The position numbers were made by a program, and so were the translations under genes. Under the pieces are notes generated by a model. The model saw only the letters and a list, made by a program, of their open reading frames with translations, did no database searches and was not told the DNA's origin. DNA of 64,000 nucleotides from Trichuris trichiura (taxonomy: Eukaryota; Nematoda; Enoplea; Trichinellida; Trichuridae): positions 1,872,001 to 1,936,000 of the forward strand of contig JBAJFE010000042.1 of the NCBI GenBank assembly GCA_037903355.1, given 5' to 3'. Within the stretch, counting starts at the first letter, position 1. Each line of letters starts with the position of its first letter. This document shows positions 37,650 to 48,400 of this stretch, piece by piece.

Positions 37650-39187
37650 TTACTTAAACGCCAGTCACGCAGCTTCTAGTAACGCAAGCGTAAAAGGGCT
37701 GAACGTAAAGGTCATTGAAAACATTCCGTTACTGCCTGAGCATCTTTAAAGGCAGTCTGTACTGCTTTGTTCCATTTATATATTTTCTTCAACCTCCAAC
37801 TGTCCATAATCTGTACTTTTAAGCTTGGCGCTCTCGATTTTAACACGTAAAAGCGCAAGAGCCTTTTAATGTTGTACTTACAGCAGGTAGAAAGCGAAAC
37901 GGCAGCAGATGAATAAAGGTATCAAAGCAAGAAACATCATGGACAAAGGTGTATCATATGCACCACAAAGAAGTTTGTCAGCGAAGTATATTTCATGTCG
38001 AACGTACAGACATCATTTTAATGAACAATGGCACTAGAAAGCTTCACGCCTTTCGTTCGTTATGATTATAGTTTAAAATTTTGAATTCGCGCATTTTTTG
38101 TGCGCACGAATTGTGAATTGAATGACAGATTTCAGTTTTTCAATGAACTGTTGTTTGAAGGCTGAATTTTTTGTAACAGACTTGTATGGTTTGATAAGAA
38201 GTAGTCACAGTGATGTTTTCTGCATCTGTAAACGTATACCACTGCGATTACCTCTCATGAATGGCTGTTAATCTATTTTTCGCAATGATAGCATTAGACG
38301 TTTGCAACGCGCAGTTTTTGGGATAGCTCAAGTCCCATCTTCAGCGGAAAGCTGCACGAAGTACAACGACCGGAATGGAAAAGATTGCAAACGAATCACA
38401 GTGCCTAGTAAGCTCAGCACTTGATATTATTCAACTAAAAAACGTCTACGAAATAACCGAGTCGGCAAATAAAGTTTCTAACACATTAACACTCAGGCGT
38501 AGCGCAGTACTGTAAACATAAAGTGAAGGTAGGTACAGTTCACTTGTCACAACCGTTAAGGAAGTGAAACCAATGGCACGTATTGGCAATTAAAATAAAA
38601 TTGAAGTCTTTTTATATTTTCGGTTTATAGTGTATGATCGGAATGGGAGCATTTCACTTTGCCACACAGCTTTTGACAGATAATGACGCTTGTTCTTCGC
38701 CGTTTGTCCGCTGACCATAGATTTACTTCACCTTACACAGTGACTTAGAGACCTCTCGTTTCTACCTTGACCGTTGTTTCTATGATGCGGACAGTTTATT
38801 GCTTTGTTTCACTATTCGCGAGGAACTCTCTTGGTTTATCTCTATTGGTTCGCTGCTGCGGCTTTGCGGGCATTCGTCCCACCCCTCCAGTTTATCTTGA
38901 TGAAAATGTCGCCTTTGTCCTCCAGCATGTATTTTTCTGCTGCTCGTTCAAGTTTTGCTAGTTGCTAGTCGGATGGCAAAGCACGAGCGTTCATTATCTA
39001 TCGCAAGCCGCGCGTCAGCGCAAACTGCATCAGCAAGAAGCACACTGAACTTATTCACACTCTTAGTAACTCTTTGTTCATCACTTCATGTAAATTAGCT
39101 CACAAGCACGAATAACTTCAAATGAAAATGCAAGATTAGAAATTTCAAGGAGTTGTACGACCACAAAAAAGTAAAAAGCGAATTTCA
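37650..39187. other. Intergenic
   Basis: No gene is supported. A degraded minus-strand motif resembling the hammerhead-like family (CTGAAGATGGGA...TCCCAAAAA) sits at about 38308-38347. Confidence 0.45.
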
Positions 39188-39984
39188 TTAGACTGAAGCA
39201 CTATGCTCTGTAGTAAGCGCGTTGAAGAAAGCGGCGTTATTTTTGCCGTCGACATTATTATTGTTATAATACTTATAACCAAAAAAGAAAGCTGCGGAAC
39301 TGTGCATGCAGTATTTCGCAATCTCAACCGTAGAATATACCTGTTTTATTTGGCTAAAATAATTTTCCCAGATATATACTACTATTCATCCATTAAAAAA
39401 ATCCGTTAATAACGATATCCGAATACATGCTTTTTAAAGGCATCTATACATGCAGTAATATTTCGTACGTAGTCAGATTTCTTTTTAGGCGATCTGGTAA
39501 ATATTTACACAAGATTTTCAAGGAGAGCTTCCAAGACGATTTCGCATTGGTCATCATATTTGGTGTCTATCAAAGCTCTTCGTGCTTGCTGAAAAAACTT
39601 CATTTTGGCTGGAAAAATGGCACGATTAATTGTCCTTTTAAAAATGTGAATTTTGTAAAATTATTCCATTTTCCATCCATCAAACGTTACTTTTACAAGC
39701 AATTTAGATACTCAAGCAAAGCTTGCGGAAAGCCATAGGTTTTGTTGTTAAAATTGACGTTATGCTATTGCAGTTCAATAGACCGAAAAGTTCAGTCTCA
39801 AGCAGCCTAAGCTTTGACTGAAGTTCTGGGAGAGGATCGAAGCTGGTGAGAAAACTCCATGCCCAGAACAACTGTATGAATGCAATGAATGAAATGCAAA
39901 TGATGCAGTGAGTAAGATACTCCACTTCTTTGCATACTCCATATAGCAGATAATCATTAATACGATATTAAAACGGCGTGCCAA
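39188..39984 (-). CDS. Possible third member of the small secreted protein family
   Basis: This is a tentative model. On the minus strand, an exon 39588-39509 encodes ALIDTKYDDQCEIVLEALLE. A phase-2 join (GTAAAT donor, ATTTTAG acceptor) to 39353 continues with QIKQVYSTVEIAKY. The pattern C-E-x-x-L...Y resembles the two secreted proteins at 40243-40596 and 53342-53684. Two overlapping hydrophobic frames in 39984-39704 could supply a signal peptide: one has an ATG and joins in phase, the other fits the family better but lacks ATG. It lies about 260 bp downstream of the first family gene on the same strand, as expected for a tandem copy. It may equally be a pseudogene. Confidence 0.25.
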
Positions 39985-40007
39985 TGCTCTTCATTCTTAG
40001 GAGCTAC

Positions 40008-40116
40008 TCTGATGACAGTACTACAACGTTTCGAAGACGCAGAAAGCTCAGTCGATCACGCTCTGTGATATTTCCTAATAACTATTCATCCATCTGTTGG
40101 TAGGGTTTTGCTTATT
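40008..40116 (+). repeat. Degraded family A hammerhead-like repeat, copy 3
   Basis: The core is decayed (CTGATGACAGTACTACAACG...TTTCGAA), but alignment with the 15053 copy is clear. The downstream TTCATCCATCTGTTGGTAGGG block, preceded by TTTCCTAATAA, matches the same position in that copy. Confidence 0.6.
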
Positions 40117-40242
40117 TTAACTATAGATGTTCGCTAGCGACAAATGGGAAAAGCCGTGTGGAACGGCCATAATAAAACAACTTCGCGTATGACTTTCCAT
40201 GTTCACTTGGAAACGATCATTTTAATCTTGCATGCATATTGT

Positions 40243-40596
40243 TTAGTTGCAGTTGCTTACTCGCCGGACTTTTCTCAAGAGACGACGGTAAGTTTCTTTC
40301 ATTTCATGACTGCTAAGTTGCAGATAGTCCATTATTTCTAGTTCGTGGCTGACAAGCTTCTCTAGTGACTCACATGCGTTCTCCATACTTCTGTATAGTC
40401 CATGGTCACAGTAATTATCTCGATCAATGAAATCCAAATCATCTATGATACCTAGAATTTTGCTCAAAGTATTTATCTGTTTACCTTTAAGGTAACATTT
40501 ACCAAGTTCATAGTCGGTTAGAAGGGATGTTCTCCTGGCGACGCCGTGGCTTATCGCAGATAAAGCGGCGAACGCTAATAAGGCTGAACAGATCAT
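40243..40596 (-). CDS. Small secreted protein, family member 1
   Basis: A single-exon frame of 117 residues starts at ATG (40596). It has a clear signal peptide (MICSALLAFAALSAISHGVA), no membrane segment after it, and a charged, helix-prone mature part with cysteines at 34, 63, 75 and 116. Residues 72-113 align without gaps to residues 51-92 of the protein encoded at 53684-53342, sharing E-N-x-C-E, D, Y and L positions and many conservative changes. Near the end, CGA|GTAAGC is a good splice donor, so the last residues VSNCN could instead be intronic. No known family is recognised; a role as a secreted, perhaps lineage-specific, protein is inference. Confidence 0.75.
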   Translation of the reverse strand: MICSALLAFAALSAISHGVARRTSLLTDYELGKCYLKGKQINTLSKILGIIDDLDFIDRDNYCDHGLYRSMENACESLEKLVSHELEIMDYLQLSSHEMKETYRRLLRKVRRVSNCN

Positions 40597-41295
40597 GTTG
40601 ACGAATTGAGTAACGATCAGAATTTTGCGTACAACAGAGCAGCTTGAATTAAAGAGGGACGCTACCTGGTAAACGTTATTGTTATAGAAGCCGGCTACGC
40701 ATCAGTTAATGAAAGGTGAAAACAAAGCAAGCCCATGCGTATTACTGCTTATGCTAAATTGGGTCAACTGGACGCTTCACAAAACGGGCGGAAAACGAGT
40801 TAGCATTCTTCGAAAGCTACACGGAACACATTTAGATAATCTCTACTGTGCTTGAGGACAGACGGCAATACAACTTGGAGCTTTTTACCGCAGAAAGTTC
40901 TTCTCAGAGCAGGAAGCAGGGCAGGACATTTTTATCTACTTTGCTCAAAATGCCGCGCTGTTTAATTCTGCAGGAATGTGCATTCCGTATTTCAATTGCG
41001 AATACTGACATGACCTTAATGCTCGCAATACGAGCTTGCTTTCTCCGCTCTGTGACGCGTGTGAGCCCAAGCAACTGAATCAGCATGATCAAAGCTTTTG
41101 ACAAGTATAACTAAAAATAGTAAACTGAACGTTATTGCAGTCACTTCTTTCATCCTGAACGTTCTATGAAATGGACGCGTTTGTTTTCACAACAATAAAT
41201 GCATATCAGGTAAACAAGTCCAGCTGGCGCTGCATGGAAAACAACAATTCTAGACTTGAAAAGATAGCTTTCTGGTACGGGAATGTAGGTTTTCA

Positions 41296-41685
41296 TGTTT
41301 GAAATGTTTGTGCTTACGGAGTTTGTCCCGTTGAGACTACAAAAACTTTTAATGAGAGTCATTAGCTGCCAGGTCGCCCGTGACCGGTGCTCAGTAATAT
41401 TAAAAGTAATGTAAATAGCGAAAGCTAATTTTCAGTCAGTCTAATAGTTTAAAACGAGTGTTTTAAAGTCTTGTTTTTAAAACTTCTCCGTCTGGCAGCC
41501 GACTGCGTCTCTTGTTGCGTATATCTTACGATGTACAAGTTATTCCATTTTTCAGATTTAACTTCATTGTTCATTTCATGTTTGTTATATCCACTTAACA
41601 GTTTTGTTCCATATATGTTAATTCGTTTCATGTTTGTTCCACTCTGTTCCATGTAAATGTTTCCATTTTTCTTTTATATTTCCAG
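41296..41685 (-). repeat. Left terminal inverted repeat of the Penelope-like element
   Basis: Its reverse complement matches 44595-45005, including CATTTACATGGAAC, GGATATAACAAACATGAAATG-type and AACGGGACAAACTCCGTAAG blocks. A decayed hammerhead-like core is present on the minus strand near 41360-41400. Confidence 0.85.
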
Positions 41686-42583
41686 GCATGATGGTCTACG
41701 TAAGTTGTTTTATTGTTTTGTATATATGTTACTCTACCTTTTTAGCTTGTTCCTTGTGTTCGTGTAGGCAATCCGTTTAATGAGCAGCTATTGGAGCGTG
41801 TGATAATGTTTGTCCATATTTCACTTATACTCGCTCCTTGATGGCTATTGTGCGTCACGTTGTATCTGATGTACATGGCCTTTTAATCCATCTTAAGCGT
41901 AAGTTACTTTCATAGCATAAAACTTTTGGTTGAAGAGGCTGGTCACAAAGTGCTCCGTTTTTCGCCACAGCGGAGGCCTGTATAGCATTTTCCACGGTAG
42001 CTCGTGGATCCAACATCGGCCTTCCGCTATGTGCTATAAGAGTACTATTATATTTAAGAATGTTTCTTCCGTTATTGTAACTAGTAAGCTTTTTTATATG
42101 TTCATTGAACCTACGTTCCAGAGTATTGCCTGTTTCCCAAATATAGACTCCTGAACAAGCACATTCGACCGCATAAACTTACTCTGTTTTTTATTTACTG
42201 GGATTTGCGTTTTATCCTTACGAAGAATTGACCGACGATTGCAGAAGCTTAATTGTCTGCCTAGCCGAACAATTTTTTTATCTAATTTTACAACTTAGGA
42301 AATAAGTAAACATGGATTGTGCAACGTATTTGGTTTGGGGAGTTCGTGGTTGCGAAGTTTGTATTGGAACAATTGGTCTATGAAAAGTTTCAGATAACCG
42401 TTTTTGTAGAAGATCTTTCTAATGTAGTTGAGCTCTGACTGGACGTATACAGGATTGCACAAACTAATTGCTCTATCAATCATTCCTGAAAAAGTTCAAC
42501 GTGTTATCGAACGTGGGTTAATGCGAGGAGAAATTGAGATATTTGTCTGTGTGCGAGCGGGCTTCCTGTAAACTGTGGTTTTT

Positions 42584-42940
42584 GTTGCGGATAACCCGAG
42601 GTCTGGCTCCGCCAGCGGTGGTTTGACCTAGGAAGGCACTGATGCAAGCGCTGTTGACGTAAACAGCGCTGGACGACGTTTCCCATGCCACATGACACGA
42701 AGCTCATGTCGAAAACAGGCACAGTCAGCCAATGGCTGTGCGACCTGGCCAGACCCCGCGAACGGGACTATAAAAGGAGAAGGACGGACTGCAGGGTCGT
42801 TGTAATGGTCGGTAGGACGAAGGAAAGTTGTATGTTCGAAGACATTCTTGTTTATGCTCGGTTTGTCGGTGTGCCTCAATAATGACAAAGCAAGGCCTTT
42901 GTGTACTAGCAGCTTTACGGGTGCAGATCCATACGTTGCA
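42584..42940 (+). other. GC-rich insertion in the Penelope RT with promoter-like elements
   Basis: The RT reading (minus) breaks here: KKTIVYMQ on one side and KTTVYRKPARTQ on the other are the same protein position. Imperfect 17-bp direct repeats flank the segment (TGTAAACTGTGGTTTTT at 42567 and TATAAACTATGGTTTTT at 42941), as a target duplication would. The insert is GC-rich. On the plus strand a CCAAT string (42730) is followed by TATAAAAGG at 42769, a layout typical of a Pol II core promoter. No coding function is recognised. Confidence 0.5.
42769..42777 (+). promoter_or_regulatory. TATA-box-like element in the insertion
   Basis: TATAAAAGG is preceded by a CCAAT string about 40 bp upstream within the GC-rich insert. 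Without transcript data this is only a sequence match. Confidence 0.3.
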
Positions 42941-44594
42941 TATAAACTATGGTTTTTTTATGCCTTTGATTTGTACGAATAATCAAAACGTCAAGAAAGG
43001 AAAGAATTTTATTTCATTCTTTCTCCATTATGAAAACAATTTAGTTTGGCCGTATGCTTTTTAGGAAGTGTAGAAATTGTTCTTCTTTTCCCTATTTTTA
43101 TAATCACGAAAATGTCATCTACATACCTTCTGAAAAGGCGTGGAGCAATTTGTCTATCTGGCGTTTTAAACATTTGTCTTTCAAAACTTTCCATGAAGAT
43201 TTCTGCTAAGAAAGGGGATAATGAGCTGCCCATAGGTACTCCGCTGGATTGCTTGTAGACCTTGTATTAAAAATCAAATGACTGCCTTCTTGCATGCAAA
43301 AAGAAACCAGCTTGACAATGTGGAAAAGATTTCATTTAGTTCTACTGGGTAGACTTGTGTCTGCATTGAGGAGATTGTATAAAGTCTCAAGCGCATCTGA
43401 AATTAGGATGCTGGGAATAAGCCTTTCACGTCGTAACTAACTAAAATTTCGTCCAGATCCAAACGGCAGTTTCGTATCCCATTGAAAAAAGTTTGGGTAT
43501 TTTTGATGAAAGACGATTCCTTACCAGTTAGAGGTTTGATGATCTTTTCCAAAGACCGATTGAGTTCACTTGCGGTACTGTTTACTGCAGAGACTATTGG
43601 CCTTAATGGGACGCCTGGTTTGTGCACTGTGTGGTTTCTGTGGTGTATATGATGAGAAGAGATCGAAGATTTTTTCTGGAAGTTTCTGTAGGGTCAGTGA
43701 GCAAAGGTATATAATTGTTGATGTTCAAGATGTCCATCATTTTTTCAGTGTAGGTGGTTCTGTTAAGTATACCAATCCTATTCCCTTTATCTGCTTCGGA
43801 TATAATTCTGTTGGACTGCCTTTTAAGTTAATTTAGGCAGTTCATCTCCCATCGACTTAAGTTTGGATTGGTATCGAAGCGTTGACCTAGAATTAATTCA
43901 GACACGCTTAATCCGTGTAGCTTTACATGGGTCAACGGAAGATAAGCTGTCTTCAACTGAAGCAATGATGTCAAGAAGTGGTGGTTTTTTGGCAGGTGGC
44001 ACAAAGTTCTGCCCTTTTCCTAGTATGGTCTTTTCATTTTCATTTAAAGGAGAAGATCAAAGTTTTATTACCACTATATCCAGCTTTGACTCAGCAGTTC
44101 AATGTGGGTTAGTTCTGTGGGAGTTTAGAGATGTCGTCGTGAGCCTCATCTAAGGAGTATCAAATTTCTTTCTTAATACCTGCTTTTGTGCAGTGCAAAC
44201 CCTTGCTGCGGCAAAATCAACGTGTATGAACAAAGCCTCGTGAAATGTGTTATTTAGCCATTTTCTGAGGAGATCAATTGTGTTCGTGTAATCAATTCAT
44301 ATTCTTGCCAATGTTGATCTGTATCTTTTTATTACATTTCTTAATAGAGACATTCATGCCGAGAACAAGATTCTTTTGCCGTGATTATCCAGGTTTTGAC
44401 CCCATTTAAACTGGAAGCATTTGGGTAAGATTCCATTGTCTCTGCGTTCCAGCAGAAAAGTTAGTTGCCGTTGTGTAAGTTCAGCCTTAACATGTATGTG
44501 TTCCGAGTGTCTGGCAGCAAAAGGAAGACGTTTAAAAAATGGAGCAACATTTATAAAAACAATACTACTGCTTACGCAGACCATTATATATAGA

Positions 44595-45005
44595 AATATA
44601 AAAGAGAAATGGATACATTTACATGGAACAGGGTGGCACAAACATGAAACGAATTAACATATATGGAACAAAAATGGTAAATGGATATAACAAACATGAA
44701 ATGAACAATGAAGTTAAATATGAAAAGTAGAATAACATGCACATCGTAAGATGGTACGGAAAATACACAACAAGAGAAGCAGTCGGCTGACTGACAGAGA
44801 AGCTTCAAAAACAAGACTTTAAAACACTCATTCTAAACCGTTAAAACAGATTGACTGGCGATTCGCATTTGCTATTTACATTACTTTTGGTACCACTGAG
44901 GATGGCGGTCACAGGCGGCCCGAAAGCTAATGACTCTCATGAAAAGTTTTCATAGTTTCAACGGGACAAACTCCGTAAGAAGAAACATTTCAAACATGAA
45001 AATTC
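44595..45005 (+). repeat. Right terminal inverted repeat of the Penelope-like element
   Basis: This repeat carries a hammerhead-like motif at about 44891-44930 (CTGAGGATGG...GGCCCGAAAGCTAATG). Downstream of it is AAAAGTTTTCATAGTTTCAACGGGAC. The same order of core plus downstream block occurs at the free-standing motif at 24961, tying that dispersed family to Penelope-type ends. Confidence 0.8.
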
Positions 45006-45472
45006 TAGACATGTTTGTTTTCAGCACGCGTTCAATTTTTCTTAGTTTTCTTTTATAGCAGTTACATACGAGCGGACCGCATCGGTTAACACGTTAGAAA
45101 TTATTCTTCTCATCGCTAGCCTGAGAATCATGATACCGTAGTACTTGCAAGTTTTGATCGGGATAAAGTTTTTAATAATTTCCTTGGTTTTGCTCTCCAG
45201 CTGCATTGCTTTTTGCGACTGTATACTATTTAATCACTTATAAAACGTCGCTGCCTCATTTCTGCTTAGTAATTTTTGCGTAAAATCTGTTTGCAAGTTT
45301 TGGAAACCGAGCTGAGTTCAACAGTGCTTCTTTCATGTTACAGGTAGATAATTTATCCAAAAGCTATAAGATGAATTTCACTTCTAGATCTTCTGGACGA
45401 TAGGAACAGCAGAGAGAAATCTTTCTGGACAACAAAACCGCTCCTCAAGAAATATAGAGCCCTTACGCGTGA
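45006..45472. other. Intergenic, upstream region of VPS39
   Basis: The sequence between the Penelope-like element and the VPS39 start holds no frame of interest. The VPS39 promoter or trans-splice site should lie here. Confidence 0.5.
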
Positions 45473-48400
45473 ATGTATGAAGCCTACTCAATTTTTCCTG
45501 TAGCGCAGAAACTGCCCTTGGTTGTCAGTTCCATTGCTAGCCATGGTAGGTGCCCACCATTCTTGATAAGATTGGCGTATTCATTTTTGCAGTTTTAAAA
45601 CTTAGGCTCTCTGCCAGCAGAGAAATTCTTGGATTCTAAACTGTTGCTCATTGTCGTTTCCAGAAAAAATTACCATCCAAGTAGTTGCTTTTCCAGTTAA
45701 CCATTTTCAAAAGTTTCTACTGCACAGATACCATTCATTTGCTTTCATTTACCTTCCGCAGAAAAGTATCTTATTCAGCTTATTCATAATTTTAGGTGCA
45801 TGCTTTTGTCCTCTGTCTTTGGCCTCAACGGACCGTTTGCGTTTTTCTTTTTTTCGGTCAGGAGCAGGTCGAGAAAGCTTATCCTTAGTAACTTGAAATA
45901 AGCCAGCTTCATCAGAGACAGTCCCTAGCCATCAGCTCTCTTTTACGCAATCCGTAGCTGTTGTTATTCGTCGAATTGCATGTAATTAAAAAGCTGAAGT
46001 ATAATAGTTTTGAGAGTAATTATTTCCGTAGGGTGCTTCTTTTATTAATGTACCTGTTTTTCTTTTTTCTTTTTTTCTAACGGGCGTTTAGAAATTTTCT
46101 TCCAATTTTTTTGTGCGCTATTTCCACCCCGTTTTTTAATTAACGTTTATTGTACCTCTCGTAATATGTTTAGTGCCTACCTCTCCGAGCCATGAGAAGT
46201 TGCATAGTTTATGAGTAGTTGAATTTTCTTGAGAGCGGTGTCAAATTCTAGGACCTAAAAGTATTTCTGGTAAAAGAACTGTTAATATTAGTATAAGTTT
46301 AGTTCGTCCTTTGAAATTGGCTATCATTGAAACAGTAATTCGTATTTCTATCCACCAATAAGTCTATGGTTTTTTTCAAACCTTAGAAATACGGCTGTTT
46401 CTAAACCATTGTTTTGAGTTTACTATTTTTTAATGACAAAATTTGCAGACGGATACGTCTTGGCTGGAACAAAAAGCGGTTTCCTGCTAAGGTACAGAGT
46501 TCGTAGCATTGATGACTCCCGTACGGTATCAATTTTGAGTCGCATTTGAAATTAACCAAGTTCAACTTCTAGTTGGTTTCGACGCGCAGCATGATTTCCA
46601 AGTTTGTAAGACGTTTTCCAAAAAGCCAGTAACGCAGCTGAAAATCCTACCTGAATCAAGCCTTTTGCTTTCGCTGACAGGTAGATAGCTGTGGGGCTTT
46701 TCTTTCATACTTTGTTCCATTTCTGGAACGTCAGACGGCGTGGTCGAAGTGCATGACTTGAACCAAGCAAAATTTCCACTGTTGAGCGTCGTTCCGAAGA
46801 GCAAAAATGCTTCTTGCTTCTCCACTTGCGAATGGAATACGGTAACAACGACACGTGAAGACACTTTATGCTAATGTCGAAATTTTACAACTAAAAGCAA
46901 CTGGAAGAACGTGGCGGGGCTGCGAGCTCTGGCGATTCGTACATTCTTCTTGCCGTTGCAATTCGCCGAAAGTGTCAGTTGTATTCGTTGAGTGGAAAAG
47001 ACTTCGTTATCTTCTCTGCACTGGTGACCGGAGAGAACAGTAAAGATGAATCATTTTTGTAATGTACACGTTTTCCAGAATGAGGTCAACTTTAGTGATA
47101 CGGTTAGATCTGTTGCCTTGTTGGGAAATTACATGGTTGCTGCAGTTCGCGACGAGTATTTCCACGTAACACTAGTTGGAGATACCGTAAGAAGTGTTGA
47201 ACTTAGCAGAATTCAAAAGCTTATGCCATATTTCGCAGAATACCGATCCCGGTTTGATGCGATCACTGTTTACCGTAGGCAGTTATGGAAAGGGAGGAGA
47301 ATCCTTTATAACCGTCATGCAGGACAGGCGCATCTTTGCCTGCCGACGGGATGACTTGACGCACTTTTTTTGTTTTAATGGCGAACTTGCTGTTCACGAT
47401 GGATATGAGAACATTCGCTGGTCTGACGTGCCCACTGCTGTAGGTAATACTGACTCTTAAAGGCAGAAAGTCTAGTGACCATTTTGTTGCATGGTCGCAG
47501 AATATGACAACGTATATCTAATCGGGCTTCTTCCGAAAGTGATCGAAGTCCGATCGGTGAAGCCAAGCTTTCTAATCCAAAGTGTGGAATTGCAGAAAGT
47601 GAAGCTGATCACTCGCTCGTCTTGGTGAACTGTTTCGATTTAGGTTTTTACAAACAAATAAGACTTTTTTTAGCGGTTTTTTGTATTGCGCTTGTAGTAC
47701 CGCCTCTAACCAAACAGATTTGTTCTTCTTGGACGCAAACGCAGGTGCAATCGAAAATGTACAGCGTCTTGTAAAGGAAAAGCAGTACGAGCTAGCGGTC
47801 CAAATTGCTGAAACCATAGCCAGTGGTCAAGGCAGTGGTGATCGAAGGAAACGGGTCAGAGATGTCAAGTTCCTTTACGCGTTTCATTTGTTTTCGAAAC
47901 GCCGTTTTCAAGAGGCGTTTGACATATACTGCGAAATCAAAGCAGGTGGTCATGCCAATGGCAAAGGGCGTAATGAGCGTTACCTTTTTCAGACGTTCTT
48001 TACGTTATTGGTTTGTTTCCTGATCTTTTGCCAAACGAAATTCGCAGGACAATCTCTTATCCTGGTCCTTTGCCAACTGAACTTCCCAAACACGACATGC
48101 AGAGAGCATTAATAGCGTTGACCAGTTTCTTATCCGAGGTAGTTCTGGTACAAATTTTCCTTTTGTCCGTGCCGTTGAATTAGCTTAGTTTAGATTCGTA
48201 CGAACATTGCTCGAAGACTGGATTTGCACAAGAAATCAAAAATATTGCCTTCTATTGGGGTCGGTGAATCACTTAAACTCAGTTCAGAAGAGGAAGTGGC
48301 CCAGATGAGAAATTCATTGGAAATTGTAGATACTACTCTTTTGAAGTGCTATCTGAAGGTCGGATTCCGCTTAAACGGTAACTGTACTGAGCGCGGCTTT

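Larger units (their letters stand above)
41296..45005 (-). mobile_element. Penelope-like retroelement with inverted terminal repeats
   Basis: The coding direction is minus. In order come an RT block (ADKGNRIGILNRTTYTEKMM near 43800), VPLRPIVSAVNS and EILVSYDVKGLF (about 43620-43405), then SSLSPFLAEIF and RRYVDDIFVI (about 43230-43060), then FLDVLI (about 43000), then NGY-type thumb (about 42400), then a GIY-YIG endonuclease (ACSGVYIWETGNTLERRFNEH, about 42175-42085). This RT plus GIY-YIG layout defines endonuclease-bearing Penelope-like elements. Stops and shifts show that the copy is dead. The ends, about 41296-41685 and 44595-45005, are reverse complements of each other, as seen in some Penelope copies. 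Confidence 0.88.

Noticed and set aside
40144..40341. Plus-strand ATG frame with a signal-like segment and a GTAAGT donor
   Set aside because: It overlaps the 3' end of the minus-strand secreted protein gene, whose C-terminal part there is supported by its relative at 53 kb; no second exon was found.
47187..47238. In-frame read-through in VPS39 (VRSVELSRIQKLMPYF) as coding
   Set aside because: Removing it as a 52-bp GTAAGA...TTTCGCAG intron restores the CNH-domain reading and its frame, so it is intronic.
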